DNA from: Methylobacterium oxalidis
GTDB lineage: Bacteria > Pseudomonadota > Alphaproteobacteria > Rhizobiales > Beijerinckiaceae
DNA: 64,000 nt
Assembly: GCF_007992195.1 (NCBI RefSeq)
Contig: NZ_BJZU01000005.1
Coordinates: forward strand, 62,001-126,000
Direction of reading: 5' to 3'
Under the pieces are notes generated by a model. It saw only the letters and a list, made by a program, of their open reading frames with translations, ran no database searches and was not told where the DNA came from. Position 1 is the first letter of the stretch. Every line of letters starts with the position of its first letter. A program made the translations under genes and the position numbers. Of the stretch, positions 7,867 to 21,717 are shown in pieces.

Positions 7867-8790
7867 ATGAGAGGCGCCCCCGCCGCGATGACAGCGCCCC
7901 GACCGGACCAGCCCGACACCTTCGGCTTCGCGCCCGCCTTCGCCGTGGACGAGCCCGACGCGCACACGATCCCCTTCGTCTTCAACACGGGCCATTCGGG
8001 CTCGGTCTACCCGGCGGGCTTCCTCGCGGCCTCCCGCCTCGACGCCCTGGCGCTGCGCCGCTCCGAGGACGCCCACGTGGAGCGCCTGTTCGCGCCGGTG
8101 GTGGCGCTCGGCGCGCCCCTGATGCAGGCGAACTTCCCGCGCGCCTATCTCGACGTGAACCGCGAGCCCTACGAGCTCGACCCGCGCATGTTCGACGGGC
8201 GCCTGCCGCCCTTCGCCAACACCCGCTCGATGCGGGTCGCCGGCGGCCTCGGCACGGTGCCGCGGGTGGTGGCCGACGGGCAGGAGATCTACGGCGGCCG
8301 CCTGCCGGTTGAGGAGGCAGTGGCGCGGATCGAGGGGCTCTACAAGCCCTACCACCGGGTGCTGGGCGGCCTGATCCAGCGCACCAGCCGGCAGTTCGGC
8401 TGCGCCATCCTGATCGACTGCCACTCGATGCCCTCCTCGAGCCTCGGCCGCGAGGCGGAGGGCAAGGCCGACATCGTTCTGGGCGACCGCTTCGGCACGG
8501 CCTGCGCGCCCTTCCTCGTCGATCTGTTCGAGACGGAGTTGCGCGGCCGCGGCCTGCGGGTGGTGCGCAACAAGCCCTACGCGGGCGGCTTCATCACCGA
8601 GCATTACGGGGAGCCGAACGTCGGCCGGCACGCCCTCCAGATCGAGATCAACCGCGCCCTCTACATGAACGAGGCCACGCTGGCGCTCACGGCGGGCTTC
8701 GGCGGCCTCCTGCAGGCCCTGCGCGAGGTGGTGGTCGCGGTGGCCGAGCAGACCGTCGATCTCGAGCCGCGGCGCATCGCGGCCGAGTAG
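7867..8790 (+). CDS. N-formylglutamate amidohydrolase family protein
   Basis: A 307-residue protein of the N-formylglutamate amidohydrolase fold. It contains the conserved NTGHSGSVYP near residue 39, FPRAYLDVNREPYELD, the metal-site segment LIDCHSMPSS, VLGDRFGTAC and ITEHYGEPNVGRHALQIEINRALYM. HutG-type enzymes release formate from N-formylglutamate at the end of one histidine-degradation route, but no other hut gene is nearby, so a different N-formyl or carboxylate substrate is possible. The ATG at 7867 was taken; the ATG at 7888 is a reasonable alternative with GAGAGG upstream. Confidence 0.87.
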   Translation: MRGAPAAMTAPRPDQPDTFGFAPAFAVDEPDAHTIPFVFNTGHSGSVYPAGFLAASRLDALALRRSEDAHVERLFAPVVALGAPLMQANFPRAYLDVNREPYELDPRMFDGRLPPFANTRSMRVAGGLGTVPRVVADGQEIYGGRLPVEEAVARIEGLYKPYHRVLGGLIQRTSRQFGCAILIDCHSMPSSSLGREAEGKADIVLGDRFGTACAPFLVDLFETELRGRGLRVVRNKPYAGGFITEHYGEPNVGRHALQIEINRALYMNEATLALTAGFGGLLQALREVVVAVAEQTVDLEPRRIAAE

Positions 8791-8826
8791 CGCCTGGCCC
8801 CGCAGGATCCCGGACGTCCGGGCAAG

Positions 8827-8853
8827 AAAAAAGGCCGCCCCGAAGGAGCGGCC
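8827..8853 (-). terminator. Rho-independent terminator
   Basis: Read on the minus strand, GGCCGCTCC pairs with GGGGCGGCC (one G-U) around a TTC loop and is followed by six T residues. It lies about 170 nt downstream of galU and ends either the galU transcript or a small RNA. Confidence 0.85.
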
Positions 8854-8925
8854 CGAAGTCTAGGGAGGAAACGCCCAAGAAGGGCTGCGGGACCGCGACG
8901 CCATCGCGATCTCGCAATGCACAAA
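8827..8925 (-). ncRNA. Candidate small RNA or structured galU 3' UTR with anti-Shine-Dalgarno motif
   Basis: On the minus strand this stretch contains a small hairpin GCCC/GGGC (8873-8885), an unpaired stretch with CCTCCC (8863-8868), and a strong terminator (8827-8853). The arrangement of hairpin, accessible CCUCCC and terminator resembles anti-SD small RNAs such as the rhizobial cuckoo type. The 5' boundary is a guess and I see no convincing promoter. Alternatively it is the 3' untranslated end of the galU transcript. Confidence 0.35.
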
Positions 8926-9024
8926 GTAAAGTGCGCCGCACAAAACGCAAGGGCGGAAACTGCCGAGATGCCTGCTTCCCGCGCATGGCACGAACGCGCC
9001 GGGCGCAATCGAGTTGGGGGCGTC

Positions 9025-9888
9025 TCAATCCCGCAGCAGGCGGGCGATCTCCGCCTTGAGCGGGCCCGCGAGGTCCTCGCGTTCCAGGGCGTAGGCGAGG
9101 TTCGCGGTGAGGAAGCCGATCTTCGAGCCGGTGTCGTAGGTCCGGCCCTCGTAGCGCATGCCGTAGAACTTCTGCGTCTCGGCAAGGCGGATCATCGCGT
9201 CGGTGAGCTGGATCTCGCCGCCGGCCCCTGTCTCGCCCTTCTCCAGGATCGCGAAGACCTCCGGCTGCAGGATGTAGCGGCCCGAGATGATGAAGTTCGA
9301 GGGCGCGGTGCCCTGCTTCGGCTTCTCGACCATGCCGGTGATCTCGAAGGTCTGGCCGAAGGTCTCGCCGACGCTGACGATGCCGTACTGGTGCGTCTCC
9401 TCCGGCTTCACCTCCTCGACCGCGATGACGTTGCCGCCGTGCCGCTCGTAGGCCGCGAGCATCTGGCCCATGCAGCCGCGGCTCAGCATGTCGGGCAGGA
9501 GGACCGCGAAGGGCTCGTCGCCGACGATCTCGCGGGCGCACCAGACCGCGTGGCCGAGGCCCAGCGGCGCCTGCTGGCGGGTGAAGCTCGTCTGGCCGGC
9601 CTTCGGCAGGTCCTTCTTCAAGTCCTCGTAAGCCGCCTGCTTGCCGCGCTCCTGCAGGGTGCGGTCGAGCTCGTAGGCGATGTCGAAATGGTCCTCGATC
9701 ACCGCCTTGCCGCGGCCGGTGACGAAGATGAAGTGCTCGATGCCGGCTTCCCGCGCCTCGTCGACCACGTGCTGCACCACCGGGCGGTCCACGACCGTGA
9801 GCATCTCCTTCGGAACCGCCTTGGTGGCGGGCAGGAAGCGCGTGCCGAGGCCGGCGACGGGGAGGACAGCCTTGCGAATACGTTTCAT
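9025..9888 (-). CDS. galU: UTP-glucose-1-phosphate uridylyltransferase
   Basis: A 287-residue nucleotidyltransferase that makes UDP-glucose from UTP and glucose-1-phosphate. The N-terminal signature [19 protein letters not shown] is intact, with the uridine-binding [14 protein letters not shown], catalytic LLPDM and the GEIQLTDAM motif near residue 225. Length matches the family. It is divergent from galE with 167 bp between, so the two UDP-sugar genes may share a control region. UDP-glucose would supply GalE, exopolysaccharide synthesis and possibly the glycosyltransferase at 2105. Confidence 0.95.
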   Translation of the reverse strand: MKRIRKAVLPVAGLGTRFLPATKAVPKEMLTVVDRPVVQHVVDEAREAGIEHFIFVTGRGKAVIEDHFDIAYELDRTLQERGKQAAYEDLKKDLPKAGQTSFTRQQAPLGLGHAVWCAREIVGDEPFAVLLPDMLSRGCMGQMLAAYERHGGNVIAVEEVKPEETHQYGIVSVGETFGQTFEITGMVEKPKQGTAPSNFIISGRYILQPEVFAILEKGETGAGGEIQLTDAMIRLAETQKFYGMRYEGRTYDTGSKIGFLTANLAYALEREDLAGPLKAEIARLLRD

Positions 9889-10055
9889 CGAGCGGGACCT
9901 GGGAAGCGTGGGTCGGACGAAGGGCGCACCTCAAAGATAGTACGCACGGTGAAGCTGCAAGCCACCTGAACGCGGGACAATCCGTTTGCGCCGTCAACAG
10001 GGCCCGGGCTTTGCGTTAGGATGGGGCGACGGTCACGGTTGCTGAGAGGGTTCAG

Positions 10056-11048
10056 ATGGCGGTTCTGGTGACGGGCGGTGCCGGCTACATCGGCAGCCAC
10101 ATGGTGCTGGCGCTCCTCGACGCGGGGCACGAGGAGATCGTCGTCCTCGACGACCTCTCCACCGGCTTCGACTGGGCCCTGCCGCCGGAGGTGAAGCTCG
10201 TCGTCGGCGACATCGCGGACCAGGCCCTCGTCACCGAGACGATCCTGCAGCACCGGGTCGACGCCCTCGCCCACTTCGCCGCCAAGATCGTGGTGCCGGA
10301 CTCGGTGGCCGACCCGCTCGGCTACTACCTCGCCAACACGGCCAAGACCCGCGCGCTGATCGAGACCGCGGTGCGCACGGGCGTCAAGCACGTGATCTTC
10401 TCCTCGACCGCCGCCGTCTACGGCGAGCCCGAGGTGGTGCCGGTGCCCGAGGACCTGACGACGGCGCCGATCAACCCCTACGGCCGCTCGAAGCTGATGA
10501 GCGAGTGGATGATCCAGGACGCCGCCAAGGCGCACGGCTTCAGCTACGTCATCCTGCGCTACTTCAACGTGGCGGGCGCCGACCCGCGCGGGCGCACCGG
10601 CCAGTCGACCCCGAACGCCACCCACCTGATCAAGGTCGCCACCCAGGCCGCGCTCGGCCAGCGCACGCATCTCGACGTCTACGGCACCGACTACCCGACC
10701 CGGGACGGCTCCTGCCTGCGCGACTACATCCAGGTCTCCGACCTCGCCGAGGCGCACCGCGTCGCGCTCGACCACCTGCGCGGCGGCGGCGAGAGCCTGA
10801 CGCTGAACTGCGGCTACGGGCGCGGCTACTCGGTGCTGGAGGTGATCGAGGTGGTCAAGCGGGTCTCGGGCCGCGACTTCGAGGTGCGGCTCTGCCCGCG
10901 CCGGCCCGGCGACCCGGCCCAGATCATCGCGGGCGCCGACCGCATCCGCGAGCGCCTCGGCTGGGTGCCCAAGCACGACGACCTCGACGGCATCGTCGGC
11001 CAGGCGCTCGCCTGGGAGGACGCGCTCGCCCGGCGCAACCGGGTCTGA
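10056..11048 (+). CDS. galE: UDP-glucose 4-epimerase
   Basis: A 330-residue extended short-chain dehydrogenase/reductase that interconverts UDP-glucose and UDP-galactose. It shows the NAD-binding TGGAGYIGSH (6-15), SSTAAVYGE with the catalytic Ser/Thr at 117-118, and the Y142-x-x-x-K146 pair in NPYGRSKLMSE. The RYFNVAGADP and GTDYPTRDGSCLRDYI segments are diagnostic of GalE. It is followed after 4 bp by the transglycosylase gene, so the two are probably co-transcribed. Confidence 0.94.
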   Translation: MAVLVTGGAGYIGSHMVLALLDAGHEEIVVLDDLSTGFDWALPPEVKLVVGDIADQALVTETILQHRVDALAHFAAKIVVPDSVADPLGYYLANTAKTRALIETAVRTGVKHVIFSSTAAVYGEPEVVPVPEDLTTAPINPYGRSKLMSEWMIQDAAKAHGFSYVILRYFNVAGADPRGRTGQSTPNATHLIKVATQAALGQRTHLDVYGTDYPTRDGSCLRDYIQVSDLAEAHRVALDHLRGGGESLTLNCGYGRGYSVLEVIEVVKRVSGRDFEVRLCPRRPGDPAQIIAGADRIRERLGWVPKHDDLDGIVGQALAWEDALARRNRV

Positions 11049-11052
11049 CCGG

Positions 11053-12270
11053 GTGCGGCTCACCCGCGGGGCCGCCGCCGCGGGCGTGCTCGCGCTCGCG
11101 ATGCCCGTGTCAGCGTGGTGCGGACCCGCGTACGCGCAGGCCGGCGAGGCCCGGTCCGCCGCCTTCGCCGCCTTCATCGAGGCCCTGAGGCCGGACGCGC
11201 GCGCCCGCGGCGTATCGGACGCCACCTTCGCGGCGGCCTTCCGCGGGGTCACGCAGCCGGACCCGGACGTCCTGGCGCGCACCCGGCGCCAGGGCGAGTT
11301 CGCGCGGCCGGTCTGGGACTACCTCGTCGGCGCCGTCTCCCAGGGCCGGATCGCCCGCGGCCGCGCCCGGGCGGGCCAACGCGCCGCGATCCTCGACCGG
11401 ATCGAGGCGCGCTACGGCGTGCCGCGGGGCATCCTCCTGGCCTTCTGGGGCGTCGAGTCGGATTTCGGGGCGAGCGGCGGCAGCGTCCCGACGGTCCGGG
11501 CCCTCGCCACGCTCGCCGAGGCGCGCCATCGCGGCACCCTGTTCCGGGAGGAGCTGCTCGCGGCGCTCGCCATCCTCCAGCGGGGCGACATCGACCCGCA
11601 GCGGATGAAGGGCTCCTGGGCCGGCGCCATGGGGCAGGTGCAGTTCCTGCCCTCGACCTTTCTCGCCCACGCCGTCGACTTCGACGGTGACGGGCACCGG
11701 GACATCTGGACCTCGGACGCCGACAGCCTCGCCTCCATCGCCGCCTACCTGAAGGCGCTCGGCTGGAACCCGTCCGTCTCCTGGGGCTACGAGGTCGTGC
11801 TGCCGGAAGGTTTCGACTTGACGGCCTACGCCGGGGAGCTCGGGGCGTTCGCGCGCCGCGGCGTGCGCCGCACGGACGGGGGGCGCCTCCCGGAGACGGG
11901 CCGGGCGAGCCTGTTCCTGCCCGGCGGGCTCGGGGCCCCGGCCTTCCTCATCACCGACAATTTCGAGGTGATCCGCGGCTACAACACCTCCGATTCCTAC
12001 GCGCTCGCGGTCGGCCACCTCGCCGACCGCCTGATGGGCGCCCCCGCCCTTGCCGCGCCCTGGCCGGGCGAGGCCGGCCGCCTCGACAAGGCCGGCCTCG
12101 AGGCGCTGCAGCGGGCGCTGACCGGCCAGGGCCTCTATGCCGGGGAGGCGGACGGCCGGGCCGGGCCGAAGCTGCGCGAGGCGGTGCGCCGCTACCAGGT
12201 CCGCGAGGGCATCCCGGCGGACGGATACGCCAGCCGCGCCCTCCTCGCCCGGATCGCCGGGCAGCCGTGA
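11053..12270 (+). CDS. Lytic murein transglycosylase, MltB family, with peptidoglycan-binding domain
   Basis: A 405-residue exported enzyme that cleaves peptidoglycan between MurNAc and GlcNAc with 1,6-anhydro ring formation. A signal peptide covers about residues 1-29 (ending PAYAQA). The catalytic domain has FWGVESDFG with the acid E135, GSWAGAMGQVQFLPST and a DFDGDGHRDIW segment. A C-terminal peptidoglycan-binding domain (about 345-402) contains LQRALTGQGLYAGEADGRAG. The GTG start at 11053 lies 4 bp after galE and gives a complete signal peptide. Confidence 0.92.
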   Translation: MRLTRGAAAAGVLALAMPVSAWCGPAYAQAGEARSAAFAAFIEALRPDARARGVSDATFAAAFRGVTQPDPDVLARTRRQGEFARPVWDYLVGAVSQGRIARGRARAGQRAAILDRIEARYGVPRGILLAFWGVESDFGASGGSVPTVRALATLAEARHRGTLFREELLAALAILQRGDIDPQRMKGSWAGAMGQVQFLPSTFLAHAVDFDGDGHRDIWTSDADSLASIAAYLKALGWNPSVSWGYEVVLPEGFDLTAYAGELGAFARRGVRRTDGGRLPETGRASLFLPGGLGAPAFLITDNFEVIRGYNTSDSYALAVGHLADRLMGAPALAAPWPGEAGRLDKAGLEALQRALTGQGLYAGEADGRAGPKLREAVRRYQVREGIPADGYASRALLARIAGQP

Positions 12271-12333
12271 CGCCGCCGGCCCCGGGGCCGGGAGAAGACG
12301 CGCGCGCGCACCTCCTGTATGGTGGCATAGGGC

Positions 12334-13746
12334 GTGGCGTGGAGGCGGTGCATGGCGTTGGCGGCGGGACGGGCACGGGTCCCAGTCCATCTCGGCTGCG
12401 CGGCGCTCGTCGCGGCCCTCGCCCTCTTCGAGGCGCCGCCCGCCCGCGCGCAGTGGGGCGACACCTACGAGCAGCCGCAGGGCGGCTACGCGGTGCCCCG
12501 GCGCCGCTACCGCGACAGCTACTACCGCGACGACGGCAGCTACGCCCGCCCGAGCCGCCGCTACCAGCCGCCGCCGCAGGAGGCCCCGCGCCAGTTCTAC
12601 TGGCCCTGGGAGGAGCGCCCACAGCAGGCCCAGCCCCAGCCCGACCCGGCCTACCGGCCGACCATCCGGCCCCGTGCGCCCGCCGTCGCCGACAGCCCGC
12701 GCGTGCAGAAGCGCCGGGCGGCGCGGCCCGCGCCCGTGGCCGCGCCCCCGAAGCCCGCCGTGGCGAAGACCGAGCCGACGACGCAGATCGCCGTGTTCGG
12801 CGACTCGCTCGCCGACCATCTCAGCAAGGGCCTCGACGACGTGTTCGAGGACAACGCCGACGTCGCCGTCATCGACCGCGCCAAGGGCGACAGCGGCCTC
12901 GTCCGCAAGGACGTGGTGGACTGGCCGAAGGTTGCCGAGGAGTACCTCGCGGGCAACCCGAAGGTGAGCTACGCCCTCGTGCTGATGGGCGCCAACGACC
13001 GGCAGCCGATCCGCGAGGGGGACCAGAGCTTCGATCCGCTCACCGACCGCTGGCGCGAGATCTACCGCGACCGGGTCGACGCGATGGTGAAGGTCTTCAC
13101 CGACCGCAAGCTGCCGCTGATCTGGGTCGGAGCCCCGCCGATGCGCAGCGAATCCCTGAACACCGACCTCGCGGCGATCAACGACCTCGTGCGCGAGCGC
13201 GTCACCCGCGCGGGCGCCACCTACGTCGACGTGTGGCCGGGCTTCGTGGACGACCGCAACCGCTACACGGCTACGGGCCCGGATCTCGAGGGCCAGAACG
13301 CGAAGCTGCGCACCTCGGACGGCGTGCACTTCACCCATGCGGGAGCGCGCAAGCTCGCCCACTTCGCCGATGTCGAGCTGAAGCGGATGATGGGCACGGC
13401 CGGTCCGGCGACGCCCGACCAGCCGGTGGCGGCCGTCGCGGCGACGCCCGGTCCCGGCCTCGACGGCGCGACGCGGCTCGACGACACGGCGGCGATCGAC
13501 CGCCAGATCACCGCCATGCTGCCGAGCCTGCCCGAGCCCCCGGGCGTACCGGCCCTGCCGGTCAAGCCGCTGGCGGGGCCGGTCGTGCCGCTCGGCCGCC
13601 CGGAAACCTCGCCGGGCGGCTCCCTGATGAGCGGGCGCCCGCGCGACGGCGACGCCTCGGGCACCGTGGAGCGCGTGCTCCAGCGCGGCGCCCCCGCGAC
13701 GCCCCAGCCGGGGCGGGCCGACGATTTCCGCTGGCCGGGGGGCTAG
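12334..13746 (+). CDS. SGNH/GDSL hydrolase, DUF459 family, exported
   Basis: Up to 470 residues. After a signal peptide (ending about ARAQ) comes a 110-residue Tyr/Arg/Pro-rich linker. The SGNH hydrolase domain begins at about 150: block I is VFGDSLADHL with the catalytic Ser, block III is LMGANDRQP, and block V is SDGVHFTHAG with the Asp-His pair near 328-331. A Pro-rich tail follows. DUF459 proteins are thought to act on cell-envelope glycans, often as O-acetyl hydrolases. The exact substrate is unknown. The GTG at 12334 is used; an in-frame ATG at 12352 would also leave a signal peptide. It converges on gltD with 7 bp between. Confidence 0.85.
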   Translation: MAWRRCMALAAGRARVPVHLGCAALVAALALFEAPPARAQWGDTYEQPQGGYAVPRRRYRDSYYRDDGSYARPSRRYQPPPQEAPRQFYWPWEERPQQAQPQPDPAYRPTIRPRAPAVADSPRVQKRRAARPAPVAAPPKPAVAKTEPTTQIAVFGDSLADHLSKGLDDVFEDNADVAVIDRAKGDSGLVRKDVVDWPKVAEEYLAGNPKVSYALVLMGANDRQPIREGDQSFDPLTDRWREIYRDRVDAMVKVFTDRKLPLIWVGAPPMRSESLNTDLAAINDLVRERVTRAGATYVDVWPGFVDDRNRYTATGPDLEGQNAKLRTSDGVHFTHAGARKLAHFADVELKRMMGTAGPATPDQPVAAVAATPGPGLDGATRLDDTAAIDRQITAMLPSLPEPPGVPALPVKPLAGPVVPLGRPETSPGGSLMSGRPRDGDASGTVERVLQRGAPATPQPGRADDFRWPGG

Positions 13747-13753
13747 CGGGCCT

Positions 13754-15184
13754 TCAGCGCGGCAGGACGCTCGATCCCATCAGCGTCTCGTCGATCGAGC
13801 GGGCGGCCTGCCGGCCCTCCCGGATCGCCCAGACGACGAGGGACTGACCGCGGCGCATGTCGCCCGCCGCGTAGATCTTCTCGTGCGAGGTGCGGTAATC
13901 GTCCTCGTTGGCCGTGACGTTGCCGCGCTTGTCCATCACGACGCCGGACTGCTCCAGCATCCCCTTGCGCACCGAGCCCGCGAAGCCGATCGCCATGAAG
14001 ACGAGGTCGGCCGGCAGCACGAACTCGCTGCCCTCGATCGGCTGGCGCTTGGCGTCGACGCGGGCGCAGACGACGCCCGTGACCTTGCCCTTCTTGCCCT
14101 CGAGCCGCAGCGTCGCCGCCTGGAACTCGCGCTCGGCGCCCTCGGCCTGGCTCGACGAGGTGCGCATCTTGGTCGGCCAGTAGGGCCACACCGTCAGCTT
14201 GTCCTCGCGCTCGGGCGGGCGCGGGCGGATGTCGAGCTGGGTCACGGAGAGTGCGCCCTGGCGGAAGGCCGTGCCGACGCAGTCGGAGGCCGTGTCGCCG
14301 CCGCCGATCACCACGACGTTCCGGCCGCCGGCCAGGATCGGCAACTCGCCGTTGCCCGGCATCGGCTCGGCGCCGACGCGCCGGTTCGACTGGACGAGGT
14401 AGGGCATCGCGTAGTGGACGCCGTCGAGCTCCTGGCCCGGCAGCTGCGGGTTGCGCGGATCCTCGGCGCCGCCGGCGAACAGCACCGCGTCGAACTCCGC
14501 GGTGAGCTCGTCCACCGGCTTCGTGACGCCGATGTTCTGGTTGTAGTGGAAGACGACGCCCTCGGCCTCCATCTGCTTCACGCGCCGGTCGATGTGGCGC
14601 TTCTCCATCTTGAAGTCGGGGATACCGTAGCGGAGCAGGCCGCCGGCCTTCGGCTCGCGCTCGAAGACGTGCACGTCGTGCCCGACGCGGGCGAGCTGCT
14701 GGGCCGCGGCGAGGCCGGCCGGGCCGGAGCCCACCACCGCCACGCGCTTGCCGGTGCGGGTCTCGGACGGCTCGGGCTTGACCCAGCCCATGTTCCAGGC
14801 GCGGTCGGCGATGGCCTGCTCGATCGTCTTGATGGCGACCGGCTGGTTCTCGAGGTTGAGCGTGCACGCCTCCTCGCAGGGCGCGGGGCAGATGCGGCCA
14901 GTGAACTCGGGGAAGTTGTTCGTCGAGTGCAGGTTGCGGATCGCCTCCTCCCAGTCCGACTGGAAGACGAGGTCGTTCCAGTCCGGGATCTGGTTGTGGA
15001 CGGGGCAGCCGGTCGGGCCGTGGCAGAACGGGATGCCGCAATCCATGCAGCGCGCCGCCTGCTTCTTCAGGTCGTGCTCGTCGAGCGGCAGCGTGAACTC
15101 GCGGAAGTGCCGAACGCGGTCGGCGGCGAGCTGATACTTCTGCTCCTGCCGGTCGTATTCGAGGAAACCTGTGACCTTGCCCAT
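13754..15184 (-). CDS. gltD: Glutamate synthase (NADPH), small subunit
   Basis: A 476-residue beta subunit that feeds NADPH electrons through FAD and Fe-S clusters to GltB. The N-terminal cysteines are C46, C49, C54 and C60, with C99, C103 and C107 in a second group. An FAD Rossmann site ([19 protein letters not shown]) and an NADPH site ([16 protein letters not shown]) follow in the expected order. It lies 95 bp downstream of gltB on the same strand. The gap carries a palindrome and a strong hairpin that could set the GltB:GltD ratio. Confidence 0.96.
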   Translation of the reverse strand: MGKVTGFLEYDRQEQKYQLAADRVRHFREFTLPLDEHDLKKQAARCMDCGIPFCHGPTGCPVHNQIPDWNDLVFQSDWEEAIRNLHSTNNFPEFTGRICPAPCEEACTLNLENQPVAIKTIEQAIADRAWNMGWVKPEPSETRTGKRVAVVGSGPAGLAAAQQLARVGHDVHVFEREPKAGGLLRYGIPDFKMEKRHIDRRVKQMEAEGVVFHYNQNIGVTKPVDELTAEFDAVLFAGGAEDPRNPQLPGQELDGVHYAMPYLVQSNRRVGAEPMPGNGELPILAGGRNVVVIGGGDTASDCVGTAFRQGALSVTQLDIRPRPPEREDKLTVWPYWPTKMRTSSSQAEGAEREFQAATLRLEGKKGKVTGVVCARVDAKRQPIEGSEFVLPADLVFMAIGFAGSVRKGMLEQSGVVMDKRGNVTANEDDYRTSHEKIYAAGDMRRGQSLVVWAIREGRQAARSIDETLMGSSVLPR

Positions 15185-15204
15185 CGATCCGTCCCTAGGC
15201 TGGC

Positions 15205-15218
15205 GGATCGATCGATCC
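15205..15218. repeat. 14-bp perfect palindrome upstream of gltD
   Basis: GGATCGATCGATCC is self-complementary and ends 20 bp upstream of the gltD start codon. It contains overlapping GATC and CGATCG sites. An operator or methylation-sensitive site is possible; chance is also possible. Confidence 0.4.
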
Positions 15219-15245
15219 CGCCCCCTGCATCGTCGTCCTGATCGG

Positions 15246-15270
15246 GGCGGCCGGTTCGATGCCGGCCGCC
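15246..15270 (-). promoter_or_regulatory. Intercistronic hairpin between gltB and gltD
   Basis: Nine-base perfect arms GGCGGCCGG and CCGGCCGCC surround a 7-nt loop, just after the gltB stop. No T-tract follows, so a processing or mRNA-stability role between the two cistrons is more likely than full termination. Confidence 0.55.
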
Positions 15271-15279
15271 GTCTGCGTC

Positions 15280-20007
<4,728 letters not shown>

Positions 20008-20651
20008 CCCTCGTCTGCCGACCTCGCCCGCATGCGAGCATGTTTCGTGCCCGGCCATCAACCGATGCCGGGGTCCTGGTAACATTTTCGTCGGGTTCAG
20101 CCGGGACTTCGGTGAGGAAGCGCCCGCCAACCCGCGGGCTCGACGCCGGCCTCGCTCAGCCGGCGTGGGCCCGGATCGCCGCGATGGCGACCGGCTTCAG
20201 ATCTCGTTTGGACGTCGCGGTCGTCACGTACCGAAATCCCCAGCCCGCCGGGTTTCGTTCCCGGGAGGCGCGCCATGCCGAAAAATGGGACAGTCATACT
20301 GTCCTAACGCCGGAACGTGACAGATTTCAACCGTTCCAGCAAGAGGTCGCGCGGGCGCGAACGTCCGAATCCAGCGCATGCCGCCCCTGCGCGACAGGGG
20401 TCAATCGCCGCAGGCCGACGGCGACGCCCGGTCCCCGAGGCGCCCGGATTGGCTCGCAATCTCGCCCCAATCCTTGCGTTAACAAAGTCTTGCCGAGCAC
20501 AAGCGGCATGCGGGGCAACGACCTCGCCGGGACAGCCGAAGGACCCGCGGAACAAGCGGGCCTTCGGCACGCGCCGGGTCGGGACGCCCGCGTCCGGGCG
20601 GCGAGATCTGGCCCGGCCGAGGTCGCCCCCTGAAGAACGGGACGAGGCGAC
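20008..20651. other. 644-bp intergenic region with several inverted repeats
   Basis: No convincing gene lies between gltB and the PepSY-like gene; the open frames here have no recognisable composition or start. Symmetric elements are GGACAG-N5-CTGTCC (20288-20304), GGAACG-N14-CGTTCC (20312-20337), a 34-nt hairpin with arms GCCGAAGG/CCTTCGGC plus CCCGC/GCGGG and one bulged A (20535-20568), and GGACGC-CC-GCGTCC (20582-20595). The last two would lie in the leader of the PepSY-like gene; the first two could be operators for either divergent gene. Confidence 0.5.
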
Positions 20652-21710
20652 ATGGCGGCACGAGCCTTGGTACGACGGAACGGCGACGCGAATCGGATCG
20701 CCCGGCATCTCCGGGCCGGTCTCGCGGCCGGCATCCTGATGCTGACGGCGGGCGCCGCGCAGGCGCAATATCTCTACGAGGACGAGATTCTATCGCCGCG
20801 GGCCGTGGCGTGGCGCCTCGCCGACCGCGGCTTCAGCGGGCTCTCGCGGCCCCGCTTCGACGGGCAGGACTACGTGGTCGAGGCCGTCGCGCCGAACGGG
20901 GCCCGGGTGCGCCTGTTCGTGGATGCCCGCGCGGGCGACATCGTCGGGCGCCAGCGCCTCGATCCCGCCCCTGCCCCGCGACTCGCCCGTCCGGCGCCCG
21001 GCTACGGCTGGACGGAGGCCGACGCGCGCCTCGTGCCCCCGGCCGACATCCCGCAGCCCGGCGGCCGCATCCTGCCGCCGCGGCCCGACCTCTACGGCCG
21101 CACCGAGGCCGAGCCCGCCCCGCGCCGACAGACCCAGGATGCCAACCCGCTCGGCGTGAACCCGGACGCCCGCGCCCGTCCCGAGCCGCAGCGCCGCGCG
21201 GCCCGGCTCGCGCCCGCCGCGCCCGCGGCCGGCGCTCCCGGCGCACCGGCCGCGAAGCCCGGCGAGCCGCGCTCGGCGGTCCGCACCGCCCCGGAGGCGC
21301 CGCATCCGAGCCTGAAGGCGGCGGATCCGGCCAGGGAGACGGTCAAGGATACGGCGAAGGACGCTCCGAAGGCGGAGGAGCGGACGAAGCCCGAGACCCG
21401 CGAGGCTGCGGTCGAGCCTCCGAAGGCCGCGCCGCCCGCCGCACAGACGCCCGCCGCCGTTCAGCCGCCCCCGAAGGAGGCCGCCGAGAAGGCGCAGGAG
21501 GTCAAGGCCGTCGAGCCCAAGGCGGCTCAGGGCAAGGCGGCCGAAGGCGACGCTCCCGAGAAGAGCGCGGAGATCAAGCCCGCCGAGGCCGAGCGCAGGC
21601 CCGGCACCTCGGGCTGGCAGGATCCGCCCCCGGAGGGCAAGCGCAACGTCCGGGTGATCGGCGGCGCGACGGTCGTGACGCGGCCGTCCGCGGAGGGCGG
21701 CGCCGAGTAG
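20652..21710 (+). CDS. Secreted PepSY-like protein with long Pro/Ala/Lys/Glu-rich tail
   Basis: A 352-residue protein of unknown function. A signal peptide ends about residue 38 (LTAGAAQAQ). Residues 40-105 resemble a PepSY-type fold, with ILSPRAVAWRLADRGF, then FDGQDYVVEAVAPNGARVRLFVDARAGDIVGRQRL. The rest is low-complexity: Pro/Arg-rich to about 200, then repeats of Ala, Lys, Glu and Pro resembling a periplasm-spanning or cell-wall-associated linker, and a short ordered end NVRVIGGATVVTRPS. Similar proteins are common in Methylobacterium-like genomes. It is convergent with fdhD, 7 bp apart. Confidence 0.7.
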   Translation: MAARALVRRNGDANRIARHLRAGLAAGILMLTAGAAQAQYLYEDEILSPRAVAWRLADRGFSGLSRPRFDGQDYVVEAVAPNGARVRLFVDARAGDIVGRQRLDPAPAPRLARPAPGYGWTEADARLVPPADIPQPGGRILPPRPDLYGRTEAEPAPRRQTQDANPLGVNPDARARPEPQRRAARLAPAAPAAGAPGAPAAKPGEPRSAVRTAPEAPHPSLKAADPARETVKDTAKDAPKAEERTKPETREAAVEPPKAAPPAAQTPAAVQPPPKEAAEKAQEVKAVEPKAAQGKAAEGDAPEKSAEIKPAEAERRPGTSGWQDPPPEGKRNVRVIGGATVVTRPSAEGGAE

Positions 21711-21717
21711 GGCGCCG

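Noticed and set aside
20312..20337. GGAAC followed by CGTT resembling an EcfG promoter upstream of the PepSY-like gene
   Set aside because: The spacer is 15 nt, shorter than the usual 16-17, and the elements are halves of a symmetric repeat GGAACG-N14-CGTTCC, so I recorded it as an inverted repeat only.
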